A stretch of 64,000 bases of DNA from Intrasporangiaceae bacterium (lineage in GTDB: Bacteria; Actinomycetota; Actinomycetes; Actinomycetales; Dermatophilaceae), in contig JAJPIW010000038.1 in assembly GCA_021324575.1 (NCBI GenBank), positions 1 to 64,000 on the forward strand, given 5' to 3'. The translations under genes and the position numbers were made by a program. The notes under the pieces are model-generated. The model was not told the DNA's origin and ran no database searches. It was given only the letters and a program-made list of their open reading frames with translations. Positions 52,817 through 61,764 of the stretch are shown here, piece after piece (the first letter of the stretch is position 1; each line of letters begins with the position of its first letter).

Positions 52817-53458
52817 TCAGTCCGAGAGGATCGCCTCTCCCTTGGTGAGCCAGGAGGCACCGAACGCGAACAGCGCGATCGCCTCGAACCAGAACACGAT
52901 GTGGTGCCGAGCCATGGTGGCGTCGCCGAGGACCCAGCGCAGGATGAGGATGGCAGCGACCGAGGCCAGGATGGTCAGGCCCGCGCCGAGATAGACCTTG
53001 TTGCGCTGCAGCTTGCGTGCCGTGGGTGCCACGCCCGGCGTCGACTTCCGGAACAGCCAGATCGAGATGGCCGCCAGGGTGAGGAAGAGGAGAGCGGCCG
53101 AGGTGAGGTGCACCCGGCCGATCCACAACGCCTTGTTGGTGGGGTTCACCGGCGAGGTGGGGAACAGCGCGACGACGATGGCGAAGAACCCGGCCGCGTT
53201 GGTGGCCGTGACGTCCCATTTGTCGTAGCCGCGGTAGGCCAGCAGGAAGACCCCGATCGCGATGAGGTCGCCGACGAAGGCGTTGCGGACGTCGCTGTAG
53301 TAGTAGTCGCTCACCGACGGTCTCAGGTGAGCACCGCCGCCCAGTACCAGGTTGCTGAGCCAGAGTCCGAGCGGAAGCAGGGCGCCGAGGTAGCCGACGG
53401 CCTTGCGCAACGTCATGAACGAGATGATTCGGGCATCCTCGGGGGGCCGGTCGGGCAT
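52817..53458 (-). CDS. Multi-pass membrane protein of unknown function
   Basis: 213 residues with about six hydrophobic segments (for example LGALLPLGLWLSNLVL, LTSAALLFLTLAAISIWLF, IVFWFEAIALFAFGASWL). It contains a conserved-looking tyrosine run DYYYSD, FPTSPVNP and a histidine pair MARHH. No family named. The start at 53458 gives a 15-residue polar N-terminus. Confidence 0.7.
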   Translation of the reverse strand: MPDRPPEDARIISFMTLRKAVGYLGALLPLGLWLSNLVLGGGAHLRPSVSDYYYSDVRNAFVGDLIAIGVFLLAYRGYDKWDVTATNAAGFFAIVVALFPTSPVNPTNKALWIGRVHLTSAALLFLTLAAISIWLFRKSTPGVAPTARKLQRNKVYLGAGLTILASVAAILILRWVLGDATMARHHIVFWFEAIALFAFGASWLTKGEAILSD

Positions 53459-53607
53459 CGCGCACCTCTTTCGTCGGCTTCGTCCTTGCAGTGTGAGGGA
53501 GGACGGACCCGCGCGGTTGATACGCCACTCCGCTCGACCCGGTCTCGGGTCGCGACACGTGCGGCCCGCGCTTTCCCTTCCGTGGAGTTTGGGGTAAGCA
53601 TCTGGGC

Positions 53608-54567
53608 ATGCTGCTGCGCCAACTGGAATACCTCGCCGCCCTGTCGCGTGAGGGTCATTTCGCCCGGGCAGCCGAGGTGTGCCACGTCTCCCAGCCCGCC
53701 CTCTCCTCCGGGATCCGCAAGCTGGAGGGCGAGCTCGGCGTGCAGATCGTCCGGCGCGGACAGCGGTTCGAGGGCTTCACCCCCGAGGGCGCGGAGGTCC
53801 TGCTCTGGGCCCAGCACGTCATCGCCGAGCAGGAGGCCCTGCGCCAGACGCTGACGAGCATGCGCGGCGGGCTGACCGGGGTGCTTCGTCTGGGCGCCAT
53901 CCCGACAGCGCTGAGTGTCGCCTCCTCGCTGACGGCTCCGCTGCGGGCCGAGCACCCACTGGTCCGCTTCTCGCTGGAGTCGATGTCGTCCCGGGAGATC
54001 GTGTCGCGTCTCAACGACTTCGAGATCGACGTGGGGATGACCTATGTCGACGGTGAGCCGCTCGGACGGGTCCGGGTGGTTCCGCTCTACCGCGAGCGAT
54101 ACGTGTTCCTCACCCCGGCCGATGGTGAGTTCGCCGGTCGGGACTCGATCAGCTGGGCCGAGGCCGCCTCGGCCGAACTGTGCCTCCTGATGCCCGTGAT
54201 GCAGAACCGGCGGATCCTCGACGGGTACTTCGCCGAGTCCGGCGTGGGGGTCCGGCCGGTGGTGGAGACCGACACCATCTCGGCGATCTACGCCCACGTG
54301 GCCTCGATGAAGCTGTCCAGCGTCATCCCGCACACCTGGCTGAGCACCTTCGGCATCCCCGAGGGCGTGCGTGTGCTCCGACTGCCGCGGCCCAAGCGGC
54401 CCTACCACGTGGGCCTGGTGCTGGCCGGACGACACCGTGAGTCGATGCTCGCCCGGGCCGTGGTCGACATGGCCCGCCAGATCGACATCGGCCGGGAGCT
54501 GGACCGGTCCCTCACGGCCCGGCTAGGGGCCACCAGCTCCCCGCCCGCCGACGGAGGGAGCCGATAA
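53608..54567 (+). CDS. LysR family transcriptional regulator
   Basis: 319 residues. HTH in AAEVCHVSQPALSSGIRKLE (residues 21-40), followed by a substrate-binding domain (LRLGAIPTALSVASSL, EIDVGMTYVDGEP). ATG 53608 is about 7 nt after a TAAGCA -10-like element. The gene precedes the OFA transporter in the same direction, and a 27-bp motif repeated before the transporter and before the MoeA operon is its likely target; carbon or formate/oxalate signals are inferred from that context. Confidence 0.9.
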   Translation: MLLRQLEYLAALSREGHFARAAEVCHVSQPALSSGIRKLEGELGVQIVRRGQRFEGFTPEGAEVLLWAQHVIAEQEALRQTLTSMRGGLTGVLRLGAIPTALSVASSLTAPLRAEHPLVRFSLESMSSREIVSRLNDFEIDVGMTYVDGEPLGRVRVVPLYRERYVFLTPADGEFAGRDSISWAEAASAELCLLMPVMQNRRILDGYFAESGVGVRPVVETDTISAIYAHVASMKLSSVIPHTWLSTFGIPEGVRVLRLPRPKRPYHVGLVLAGRHRESMLARAVVDMARQIDIGRELDRSLTARLGATSSPPADGGSR

Positions 54568-54576
54568 GACTTGGCT

Positions 54577-54628
54577 ATGACCCGATCACAGTTTGGTCTT
54601 TGATCCTCATCACACTTCGCTCTAGGTT
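54577..54628 (+). promoter_or_regulatory. Putative LysR site and promoter of the OFA transporter
   Basis: ATGACCCGATC-(ACA)-GTTTGGTCTTTGA at 54577-54603 recurs at 56661-56687. It overlaps a -35 TTTGAT (54599-54604), followed after 18 bp by -10 TAGGTT (54623-54628). The leader before ATG 54830 is about 195 nt and shows no clear riboswitch-like structure. Confidence 0.65.
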
Positions 54629-54829
54629 TCAGCACACCGTCCGATCCGCACGATGTCAGCGCTACGCCTGTCGGCTCCACCCCCGGAGCCACCCCCTCGG
54701 GGGATGGCAGGCCGGACCCATGCTGGTGTGCTCCGGGTACGGCCGGACCCCCGGGCCCATGTGGCCTCCCGCAGGGCGGACGTCAACCTGACGATTTCCC
54801 TCAGCAACATCGCACTCAAGGAGGCGTGC

Positions 54830-56353
54830 ATGGCTGCACTCTCGTTCCTGGACCGACAACACTCGATTGCTCCGCCGGGATACAGCCGTTGGCTGGTCCC
54901 GCCCGCGGCTCTGGCCGTTCACCTCTGCATCGGTCAGGTCTACGCGACCAGCGTCTACAAGACGTCGCTCATCACCGACTTCGGAGCCAGCGAGAAGTCG
55001 ATCGGGTACATCTTCTCCCTCGCCATCCTGATGCTCGGGCTCTCGTCCGCGGTATTCGGAAAGTGGGTCGACCTGGGCGGGCCGCGGCGAGCCATGTTCA
55101 CGGCTGCGTGCTGCTGGTCGGCCGGCTTCCTCATCGCCTCGTTCGGCATCAAGTCCGGACAGCTCTGGCTGGTCTACCTCGGCTACGGCGTCATCGGCGG
55201 CATCGGTCTGGGCATCGGCTACATCTCCCCGGTGTCCACGCTCATCAAGTGGTTCCCGGACCGGCCCGGCCTGGCCACCGGCATGGCGATCATGGGTTTC
55301 GGTGGTGGCGCCCTCGTCGCGTCACCGGTGATCACCAAGCTGCTCGGCCACTACGGCACGGCCACCCACCCGCCGAAGCCGGACGGAACTCCCAACCTGA
55401 CCGTCAACATCTTTGACGCCACCACGGTCTCCAAGGTCTTCCTCACCCTCGGGATCGTCTACTTCATCTTCATGATGTTCGGCGTGTTCACCATCAAGGT
55501 CCCAGCGCCCGGCTGGGCCCCCGCCGGCTACGACCCCAGCAAGGCCCACACCAAGGCCGCGCGCGTGACGGGCCAGGTGTCGGCCGACAACGCCATCAAG
55601 ACCCCGCAGTTCTACCTGCTGTGGATCGTCCTGCTGTGCAACGTGACCGCCGGCATCGGCATCCTGGAGAACGCCAGCCCGATGATCCAGGACTTCTTCC
55701 GGAACGCCGACGGCAGCTCCAGCCTCACCACCAACCCCAAGAACGTCGCCATCGTGGCGGCCGGCTTCGTCGGCTTCATATCCCTCTTCAACATGGGTGG
55801 CCGCTTCGCGTGGTCGACCGCTTCGGACTACCTGGGCCGCAAGGTCAACTACATCATCTACCTCGGCGTCGGGATGATCATGTTCTTCATCGTCGCGACC
55901 TCAGGCCACAAGAGCACCTTCATCTTCATCGCCTGCGTCGCGGTCATCGCCTCGTTCTACGGGGGCGGCTTCTCCACCGTGCCGGCCTACCTACGCGACC
56001 TGTATGGCACTTACCAGGTCGGTGCCATCCACGGCAGGCTCCTCACTGCCTGGTCGACGGCCGGGGTGCTCGGGCCACTGATCATCAACGGTCTGCTCGA
56101 CCACGCCGCGGAGGGCAAACCGTGCAAGTCGGTGCTCAACACGGTGACCAACAAGCAGGTCGAGGTGTGCCCGGTCGACAAGACCGGCCACGTCGTCGCC
56201 GGCTTCCTCAACGCCAGCGACTACCGAACCGCCATGCTCATCATGGTCGGCGTACTGGCCGTCGGCTTCGTCGCCAACCTGCTGATCCGCCCCGTGAACG
56301 CCAAGTTCCACGAGGTGGGTCCGGTCAAGGACGCCGTCGACTCGGCGCACTGA
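54830..56353 (+). CDS. MFS transporter, OFA (oxalate/formate antiporter) family
   Basis: 507 residues with 12 hydrophobic segments; the central loop (about residues 230-265) is polar and C-terminal segments include FLNASDYRTAMLIMVGVLAV. The family moves oxalate, formate or related acids; the substrate is not proven. ATG 54830 has AAGGAGG at 5 nt. It is followed after 33 bp by a 45-residue partner gene. Confidence 0.88.
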   Translation: MAALSFLDRQHSIAPPGYSRWLVPPAALAVHLCIGQVYATSVYKTSLITDFGASEKSIGYIFSLAILMLGLSSAVFGKWVDLGGPRRAMFTAACCWSAGFLIASFGIKSGQLWLVYLGYGVIGGIGLGIGYISPVSTLIKWFPDRPGLATGMAIMGFGGGALVASPVITKLLGHYGTATHPPKPDGTPNLTVNIFDATTVSKVFLTLGIVYFIFMMFGVFTIKVPAPGWAPAGYDPSKAHTKAARVTGQVSADNAIKTPQFYLLWIVLLCNVTAGIGILENASPMIQDFFRNADGSSSLTTNPKNVAIVAAGFVGFISLFNMGGRFAWSTASDYLGRKVNYIIYLGVGMIMFFIVATSGHKSTFIFIACVAVIASFYGGGFSTVPAYLRDLYGTYQVGAIHGRLLTAWSTAGVLGPLIINGLLDHAAEGKPCKSVLNTVTNKQVEVCPVDKTGHVVAGFLNASDYRTAMLIMVGVLAVGFVANLLIRPVNAKFHEVGPVKDAVDSAH

Positions 56354-56386
56354 ACTCCCCTCCCACACCATCGAAAGGAGCCACCG

Positions 56387-56524
56387 ATGTCTTCCGAACA
56401 CCCCCACGTCGACGTCAACCACGTACCACGGATCGTGCTCTCCTGGGCACTGGTCACCATCCCGCTCGGCTACGGCTTGTTCCAGACCCTCAAGGCGGTC
56501 TCCAAGCTGTTCACCGGCGGCTGA
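56387..56524 (+). CDS. MFS transporter small subunit
   Basis: 45 residues with one hydrophobic segment (IVLSWALVTIPLGYGLFQTL) and a polar N-terminus (MSSEHPHVDVNHVPR). ATG 56387 has AAAGGAG 6 nt upstream. The gene lies 33 bp after the OFA transporter and before a strong terminator, as in known transporter-plus-small-protein pairs. It is easily missed because of size. Confidence 0.75.
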   Translation: MSSEHPHVDVNHVPRIVLSWALVTIPLGYGLFQTLKAVSKLFTGG

Positions 56525-56538
56525 CCGACCCATCCACG

Positions 56539-56577
56539 TCCCGGGGTGCCGAGTCCCACTGACACGGCACCCCGGGA
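56539..56577 (+). terminator. Terminator after the transporter operon
   Basis: TCCCGGGGTGCCG (56539-56551) and CGGCACCCCGGGA (56565-56577) form a perfect 13-bp stem, 15 bp after the small subunit stop. Confidence 0.85.
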
Positions 56578-56599
56578 GACCAGCTCGCACGACGGCATA

Positions 56600-56634
56600 C
56601 GAAGCCGGGGAGGCCACCGGTCTCCCCGGCTTCG
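56600..56634 (+). terminator. Second tandem terminator
   Basis: CGAAGCCGGGGAG (56600-56612) and CTCCCCGGCTTCG (56622-56634): perfect 13-bp stem, 9-nt loop, beside a genome octamer. Confidence 0.75.
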
Positions 56635-56660
56635 CCGTCGGGCGCGGATACACGCCGCTG

Positions 56661-56687
56661 ATGACCCGATCGATGTTCGGTCTTTGA
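56661..56687 (+). promoter_or_regulatory. Second copy of the LysR-like 27-bp site
   Basis: Matches the site before the transporter at 23 of 27 positions, including ATGACCCGATC and GGTCTTTGA. TTTGAC at its end could be a -35, but no convincing -10 follows. It lies about 120 bp before the small gene and moeA. Confidence 0.6.
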
Positions 56688-56805
56688 CGGCACACCCCCA
56701 GATGGTCGAGCGTGGTGCTGTGCCATCGTCGCCATCGGTTGGCCGTGGACCCGTGCTGACGCGGGCGCGGTCTCGAGCGATGGCACTCCCACAGGAGGAA
56801 TGGTC

Positions 56806-57072
56806 ATGAGCACGATGACGGACTGGATCGCTGCGGCCACGGCCGAGCTGGGCATCGACCTGGACGTCGATGTCATCGACGTTCTCGACATGACCAAGGT
56901 GGTCGCCCAGCAGGTGGCCAGGCCCGCCGCGCCGGTGACGGCCTTCCTCGTGGGCTATGCCGCCGCCCAGGCCGGCGGCGGTCCGGGCGCCGTGCGCGAG
57001 GCGAACGCCAAGGTCGCTGCCCTGGCGGAGCGCTTCGCCGCAGCCCGGCCCGATGAGACGAGCCCGTCGTGA
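56806..57072 (+). CDS. Small MoeA-associated protein (DUF6457-like)
   Basis: 88 residues, alpha-helical, with DVIDVLDMTKVVAQQVARPA and a Gly-rich AAQAGGGPGAVREAN. Similar small proteins sit beside molybdenum cofactor genes in actinobacteria. ATG 56806 is chosen since AGGAGG lies 7 nt upstream (ATG 56800 is too near). It overlaps the moeA start by 4 nt. Confidence 0.65.
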   Translation: MSTMTDWIAAATAELGIDLDVDVIDVLDMTKVVAQQVARPAAPVTAFLVGYAAAQAGGGPGAVREANAKVAALAERFAAARPDETSPS

Positions 57073-58349
57073 CCGCTCCCCCCGTCGGTCCGGTGCACAT
57101 GACCACGGTGGCGTGGCCGGAGTCGGCAGACGACGACGAGAGCGCCGAGGTCCCCGTTCTGGCGTGGCAGGACGCCCGTGCCGTCGCCCGAGGCAGCGCT
57201 CCCGAACCACTGCCCGCGGTGACCCTCGCGCTGGCAGATGCCCTCGACCACGCCCTCGCCGAGCCGTTGACCGCGCTCACCGACCTGCCACCGTTCGCCA
57301 CCTCAGCGATGGATGGCTGGGCTGTCGCAGCCCCCGCCCCCGGTCCGTGGACCCTGCTACCCGGTGCGGTGACGGCCGGTGCCGAACCGGAGCCCCTCGT
57401 GGCCGGGTCGGCCGCGCCCATCGCCACCGGGGCACGGGTTCCGCTGCACACCACGGCGGTGATCCGCAGCGAGCGCGGGTACGTCGGCTCCGACGGGCTG
57501 CTCCACCACCGGGGGCCCGGCCCCCTCCTCCCGGGCTGCGACATCCGACCGCAGGGCCAGGAGTGCCTGCGCGGTGAGCCGCTGCTGGCGGGAGGGGTCA
57601 CCGTGACACCCACGGTGCTGGGGCTGGCGGCAGCCTCGGGCTATGACCACCTGGTCGTCCACCGCCGACCGACGGTGGACCTGCTCGTCCTCGGGGACGA
57701 GCTGCTCCGGTCGGGCCTGCCGCAGGGCGGTCGGATCCGCGACGCCCTCGGGCCGATGCTGGGGCCGTGGCTCACCAGCCATGGGGCCCGCGTGTCAGAC
57801 CGACAGCTGGTCGCCGACGACCTCGGGCTGCTGCGCGAGGCGATCGAGACCTCGGTCGCCGACGTCATCATCACCACCGGCAGCACCGCCGCGGGTCCGC
57901 GGGACTTCCTGCACGCGGCACTCCGCGAGATCGGCGCCCGGCTGGTCGTCGACTCCGTCGCGGTCCGGCCCGGACACCCGATGCTCCTCGCCCAGCTGCC
58001 ACCCCGGGACGGACGGCGCCGTCATCTGATCGGCCTACCCGGGAACCCGCTGGCCGCGGCGGTCGGGGCGATGACCCTCGCCGTCCCGCTCCTTCGGCAG
58101 CTGGGCGGGCACCGCGCCGCCGGCCCGCTGCGCGTACCCGCTGCGGTCGCGCTCGCCGGCCATCCACGGGACACACGGTTGTGCCCCGTCACGCGCTCGG
58201 ACGAGGGTGCGATCCCACTCCACTTCGACGGCCCGGCCATGCTGCGCGGGCTGGCGATCGCGGACGGCCTTGCCGTCGTCGAGCCGGGCGGCGTCGCGGC
58301 GGGTGCCCTCGTCGAGGTCCTGGACCTTCCGCTCGCACGCCTCCACTGA
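57069..58349 (+). CDS. moeA: Molybdopterin molybdenumtransferase MoeA-like
   Basis: 426 residues. The MPT-site block LPPFATSAMDGWAV near residue 76 and the C-terminal GLPGNPLAAAV are typical. The usual GGVSxGxxD segment reads TTGSTAAGPRDF, so it differs but keeps the Asp. It inserts Mo into molybdopterin, needed for enzymes such as formate dehydrogenase. No molybdoenzyme gene lies in the window; in related clusters a formate dehydrogenase often stands beside it, and the gap 56525-56805 is where it might have been. Confidence 0.85.
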   Translation: MTAPPVGPVHMTTVAWPESADDDESAEVPVLAWQDARAVARGSAPEPLPAVTLALADALDHALAEPLTALTDLPPFATSAMDGWAVAAPAPGPWTLLPGAVTAGAEPEPLVAGSAAPIATGARVPLHTTAVIRSERGYVGSDGLLHHRGPGPLLPGCDIRPQGQECLRGEPLLAGGVTVTPTVLGLAAASGYDHLVVHRRPTVDLLVLGDELLRSGLPQGGRIRDALGPMLGPWLTSHGARVSDRQLVADDLGLLREAIETSVADVIITTGSTAAGPRDFLHAALREIGARLVVDSVAVRPGHPMLLAQLPPRDGRRRHLIGLPGNPLAAAVGAMTLAVPLLRQLGGHRAAGPLRVPAAVALAGHPRDTRLCPVTRSDEGAIPLHFDGPAMLRGLAIADGLAVVEPGGVAAGALVEVLDLPLARLH

Positions 58350-58424
58350 GCACCCGCCGTCACCGGGCGCGGTCTGGCCCTGAGGCCCGCCCCACGGCCC
58401 TGCGTCGCGTGGTGCTCGAGGGGC

Positions 58425-59300
58425 TCAGGGGGCCGGACTGGGGTCGGCGAACAGGCTGCTCCCGTAGACGTCCTCGGCGGTGATCGTGATGAGGTCCTGC
58501 TTGCCCAAGGACCGGTTAACCCCCATCAGGCGGCGGGCCTGACGCAGGCGGAAGCGGTCGATGGCGTTGCGGACGCTGCGGGCGCTGCAGAAGTTGGGCC
58601 GCTGCATACGGCGGGTCAGGTACTCGGCCAACACCTCGCGGGCTTCCTCGTCGAAGCGGAAGTTCTTCTCGGCCACCACCAGGTCGGCAATCTGCAGCAG
58701 CTCGGCGTGGGAGTAGTCCTCGAACTCGACACGATGGGTCAGGTGCGAGCCCAGGCCCGGGTTGGCGGCGAGGAACCTGCTCATCGGGGCGGGGTCCCCG
58801 GCCAGGATCATGACCAGGTCGCTGCGTTCGTCCTCCATCTCTGCCATCAGGAGGTCGAGGACCTCAGGGCCGCAGAGAAGGTAGGGCTCGTCCATGAACA
58901 GGACACCGCCCGCAGCCCGCTCCATCGCCTCGCTGATCCTGAACGGGGTGTGCCCGAGACGCCCGGAGCCCAGGTCGTCAGGGGTCACCAGCTGCACTCG
59001 GGGTGCGCTGATGTAGGCGAGGGCGTGGAGGATGGCGGCCACCCTCACGGCCACCGTGGCCTTGCCGGTGCCCGGACCTCCGGTGAAGGTCATGTGCATC
59101 GCCGGCCGGGCCGACAGACCGGCGAAAGGGCTGCGTCCCCGTTCGTCCTGGAGGTGCGCTGCGAGCTCCCTGACCCGGCGCTTGGCCGTGGCCAACCCGA
59201 CGAGCTCGGCGTCCAGCGCCGACAGGAGGTTCTCCACGACAGCGGCCGCCTCGTCCGAGGAGAGGTCCAGATCCATGGGGGGCGCGTCGTGGACCTTCAA
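58425..59300 (-). CDS. CbbX/CfxQ-like AAA+ ATPase with altered Walker A
   Basis: 291 residues. CbbX removes inhibitory sugar phosphates from Rubisco. The N-terminal block ELVGLATAKRRVRELAA and the Walker B VLFMDEPYLL and NPGLGSHLTHRVEFEDYS are CbbX-like. Walker A reads GGPGTGKATVA: the usual Thr/Ser after GK is Ala. The pore-loop region is RLGHTPFRI, lacking the usual Tyr. It may be a degenerate or regulatory paralog. TTG 59300 with AAGGAG 8 nt away is preferred over ATG 59276, which has no Shine-Dalgarno. It is divergent from fba. Confidence 0.75.
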   Translation of the reverse strand: MKVHDAPPMDLDLSSDEAAAVVENLLSALDAELVGLATAKRRVRELAAHLQDERGRSPFAGLSARPAMHMTFTGGPGTGKATVAVRVAAILHALAYISAPRVQLVTPDDLGSGRLGHTPFRISEAMERAAGGVLFMDEPYLLCGPEVLDLLMAEMEDERSDLVMILAGDPAPMSRFLAANPGLGSHLTHRVEFEDYSHAELLQIADLVVAEKNFRFDEEAREVLAEYLTRRMQRPNFCSARSVRNAIDRFRLRQARRLMGVNRSLGKQDLITITAEDVYGSSLFADPSPAP

Positions 59301-59510
59301 TGTCTGTGCTCCTTGCCAGCCGTTACGATGGCCTGGATCGCGACCCGGCTGTCTCAGCGCGGGCTGCGATGCCCTGAGGGACCGATCGTACCGCCGCCGA
59401 ACAGGCCGATGACGTGGTCCCGCGAGATGTGCCCGTCAGGGGGGGCCGCGGACGGGTCTCACACCCTTCCTCGCCCAGCGGGGTGAGGCGCATCGGCCTG
59501 CGGAGGGAGC

Positions 59511-60518
59511 ATGCTGCTGGGCATGACGACCGCTCCCCCGACCGACCTGTCCACCCTCGCCGCGATCGCTGCGCAGATGACGCACGGTGGACGGGGGATT
59601 CTCGCCGCCGACGAGTCGATCAAGACCATGTCCCTGCGACTCGAGGAAGCCGGGGTGCCGGCGAGCGAGACCGCACGCCGTGACTACCGCGAGCTGCTCC
59701 TCACCGCTCCCGGTCTCTCCGAGCCGGTCAGCGGGATCATCCTCGCCGACGAGACCTTCGGCCAGCAGCTGAGCGACGGCCGCGCGGTCCCGGACGCCGC
59801 GCACGAGCTCGGGATCCTGCCGGGCATCAAGGTCGACACCGGCACCTCACCGCTGCCGGGCCAGGGCGGTGCGCTCATCACCGAGGGACTCGACGGTCTG
59901 GGCGCCCGGCTGGCGTCGTATGCCGAGCGGGGCGCCGCCTTCGCCAAGTGGCGTGCGGTCTTCGACGTGAACACCGCCGACGAGTACTCCGCCCAGGCCA
60001 ACGGCGCGGCACTGGCGCGTTATGCCGCCCTGTGTCAGGAGCACGGCATCGTCCCCATCGTCGAGCCTGAGGTGCTGTGCACCGGCGACCACGACCTGGC
60101 AGCCTCCGACAAGACGACGCGCCTGGCACTGGCCGCCCTGTTCGACGCCCTCGGTGCGGCCGGCGTCGACCTCGCCGGAATCGTGCTCAAGCCGAACTTC
60201 ATCACACCCGGACTCGGTGCCGCCCCGGCCTCGGCGGCCGACGTCGCGGCCGCGACCTTCAGCGCGCTCAGCGACAACGTCCCGGCGGCAGTGCCCGGTA
60301 TCGCGTTCCTGTCCGGTGGCCACACCACTGACGACGCCTGCGCCTTCCTCGGCGCGCTGAACGCCATCGAGGGCCGCCCCTGGCCGGTGACCTTCTCCTT
60401 CGGTCGGGCCCTCGTCAGCGACGCACTCAACACCTGGCACGGCGAGACCCAGAAGGTGACCGCGGCCCAGGACCGGCTCCTCGCCAACTGCAACCAGGCA
60501 GCGGCCGCCGCCCGCTGA
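59511..60518 (+). CDS. Fructose-bisphosphate aldolase, class I
   Basis: 335 residues. ILAADESIKTM near residue 31 and the Schiff-base lysine in IVLKPNFITPG near residue 225 are class I signatures. It cleaves or makes fructose-1,6-bisphosphate and, in the Calvin cycle, sedoheptulose bisphosphate. ATG 59511 has GGAGGG close by (short spacing); ATG 59523 is the alternative. It ends next to a strong terminator and faces the kinase gene. Confidence 0.9.
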   Translation: MLLGMTTAPPTDLSTLAAIAAQMTHGGRGILAADESIKTMSLRLEEAGVPASETARRDYRELLLTAPGLSEPVSGIILADETFGQQLSDGRAVPDAAHELGILPGIKVDTGTSPLPGQGGALITEGLDGLGARLASYAERGAAFAKWRAVFDVNTADEYSAQANGAALARYAALCQEHGIVPIVEPEVLCTGDHDLAASDKTTRLALAALFDALGAAGVDLAGIVLKPNFITPGLGAAPASAADVAAATFSALSDNVPAAVPGIAFLSGGHTTDDACAFLGALNAIEGRPWPVTFSFGRALVSDALNTWHGETQKVTAAQDRLLANCNQAAAAAR

Positions 60519-60566
60519 CCCCCACCATCTGCCGCGGCTCACCCCCTGACGCTGCCGCGGCTGACG

Positions 60567-60608
60567 CCCTGCAGTAGCCCCTTCCCGCCAGAAGGGGCTA
60601 CTGCAGGG
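60567..60608. terminator. Shared terminator of fba and the sensor kinase gene
   Basis: CCCTGCAGTAGCCCCTTC (60567-60584) and GAAGGGGCTACTGCAGGG (60591-60608) form a perfect 18-bp stem with a 6-nt loop. The kinase stop codon TAG (60598-60600 on the plus strand) lies in the stem, so the terminator overlaps its last codons. Confidence 0.9.
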
Positions 60609-61764
60609 GAAGCTCGACGAGGACGGTCGTGCCACGGCCGGAGACCGACTCCACCCGCAGCGACGCCTCGATCATCGCGCAGCGCTCGGCGACCGAGCTC
60701 AGACCGAAGTGTTGGGTGCCGTCGGAGTCCATCGCCCGCGCTGCGCGCCGCTCGATCGGGTCGAAGCCCTTGCCGTCGTCGGTGCAGCCGAACACCATCG
60801 AGTCTCCGACCCGCCGCAGGGACAGCACGATCCGCTCGGCCTCAGCATGCTTGACGGCGTTGGCCAGGGCTTCCTGCGCGATCCGGTAGAGCGCCGCCGC
60901 CGCGTGGTCGGGAAGGTCCCCGGTCGCGGCGGCCGGGTCCACGACCAGGTCGATCTGCAGGTCGCTGTCCCGACCCGCCATCTGGACGAGTGACTCCATC
61001 GCCGCGATCAGGCCGAGATCGTCGAGGACCAGACTGTGCAGCCCGGAGATCGCAGCCCGGGTCTGGTTGTAGGCGATGTCGGCCAGGTCACGGGCGGACA
61101 CCAGCTCGGCGCGGGCCCGCTCGACCTCCGACATAGTCCTCGGAGCCTGGTGGCTGGCCGCCAGCTCGGAGACGGTGAGGTCGGCGGCCGACAGGTGGAA
61201 GGACATCGACGCCAGGGCGGTGGTCACTCCGTCGTGCAGGTCGAAGGCGATCCGTCGCCGCTCGGCCTCCTGTGCCGAGATGGCCTGCTTGATGAGCTGG
61301 TCACGCTCGGTGCGGTGACGGTGCACCGCACTCCACAGCTGCTCGGCGTGCAGGCGGAGACCGATCATCGCGGCCAGCGACTCCGCGGCCTCCAGGTCAA
61401 CCTGGGCGAAGGGCCGTCGCGGACTTCGGTGGACGGCAACGACGCCGACCACGATGTCGTCCAGCCCCCGCAACGGGACGCAGAGCCGGGCCACCGTCTG
61501 CTGCACGCCGAGGCGGAGAAGCTTGCGATGCAGCACGTTGCGCGGTGAGTCCTCGTCCAGCAGAACCGGCTTCCCGGTCCTGGCCACCACCCCGGTCACC
61601 CCGAAGCCGACCTGGAGCTTCAGCGCCTTCGACGACGCGTGCGGTGGCCACATGTCGACGACGGTGAGGTCCTGCCCGTCCACGCCGTAGATCAGCGCCC
61701 CGTCAGCCTCCAGCAGGCGAGCCAGGTCCGCTGCGCTCGGGACCGAGCCCGCCTCGACCGTCAA
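60598..61764 (-). CDS. GAF-domain sensor histidine kinase (NarX-type HisKA_3)
   Basis: 388 residues: a GAF domain (about 15-155), a HisKA_3 dimerisation helix with phospho-acceptor His in RRIAFDLHDGVTTALASMSF (near residue 195), and an HATPase with ALANAVKHAEA and CTDDGKGFDP. No membrane segment. TTG 61764 overlaps the regulator's stop (TTGA). It forms a two-component pair with the regulator upstream and stands beside Calvin-cycle-like genes, so a metabolic or redox signal is plausible but not shown. Confidence 0.88.
   Translation of the reverse strand: MTVEAGSVPSAADLARLLEADGALIYGVDGQDLTVVDMWPPHASSKALKLQVGFGVTGVVARTGKPVLLDEDSPRNVLHRKLLRLGVQQTVARLCVPLRGLDDIVVGVVAVHRSPRRPFAQVDLEAAESLAAMIGLRLHAEQLWSAVHRHRTERDQLIKQAISAQEAERRRIAFDLHDGVTTALASMSFHLSAADLTVSELAASHQAPRTMSEVERARAELVSARDLADIAYNQTRAAISGLHSLVLDDLGLIAAMESLVQMAGRDSDLQIDLVVDPAAATGDLPDHAAAALYRIAQEALANAVKHAEAERIVLSLRRVGDSMVFGCTDDGKGFDPIERRAARAMDSDGTQHFGLSSVAERCAMIEASLRVESVSGRGTTVLVELPLQ

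Noticed and set aside
53608-54567. Calling the LysR protein OxyR or CbbR
   Set aside because: The residues diagnostic of OxyR redox cysteines or CbbR were not convincing; only the family is claimed.
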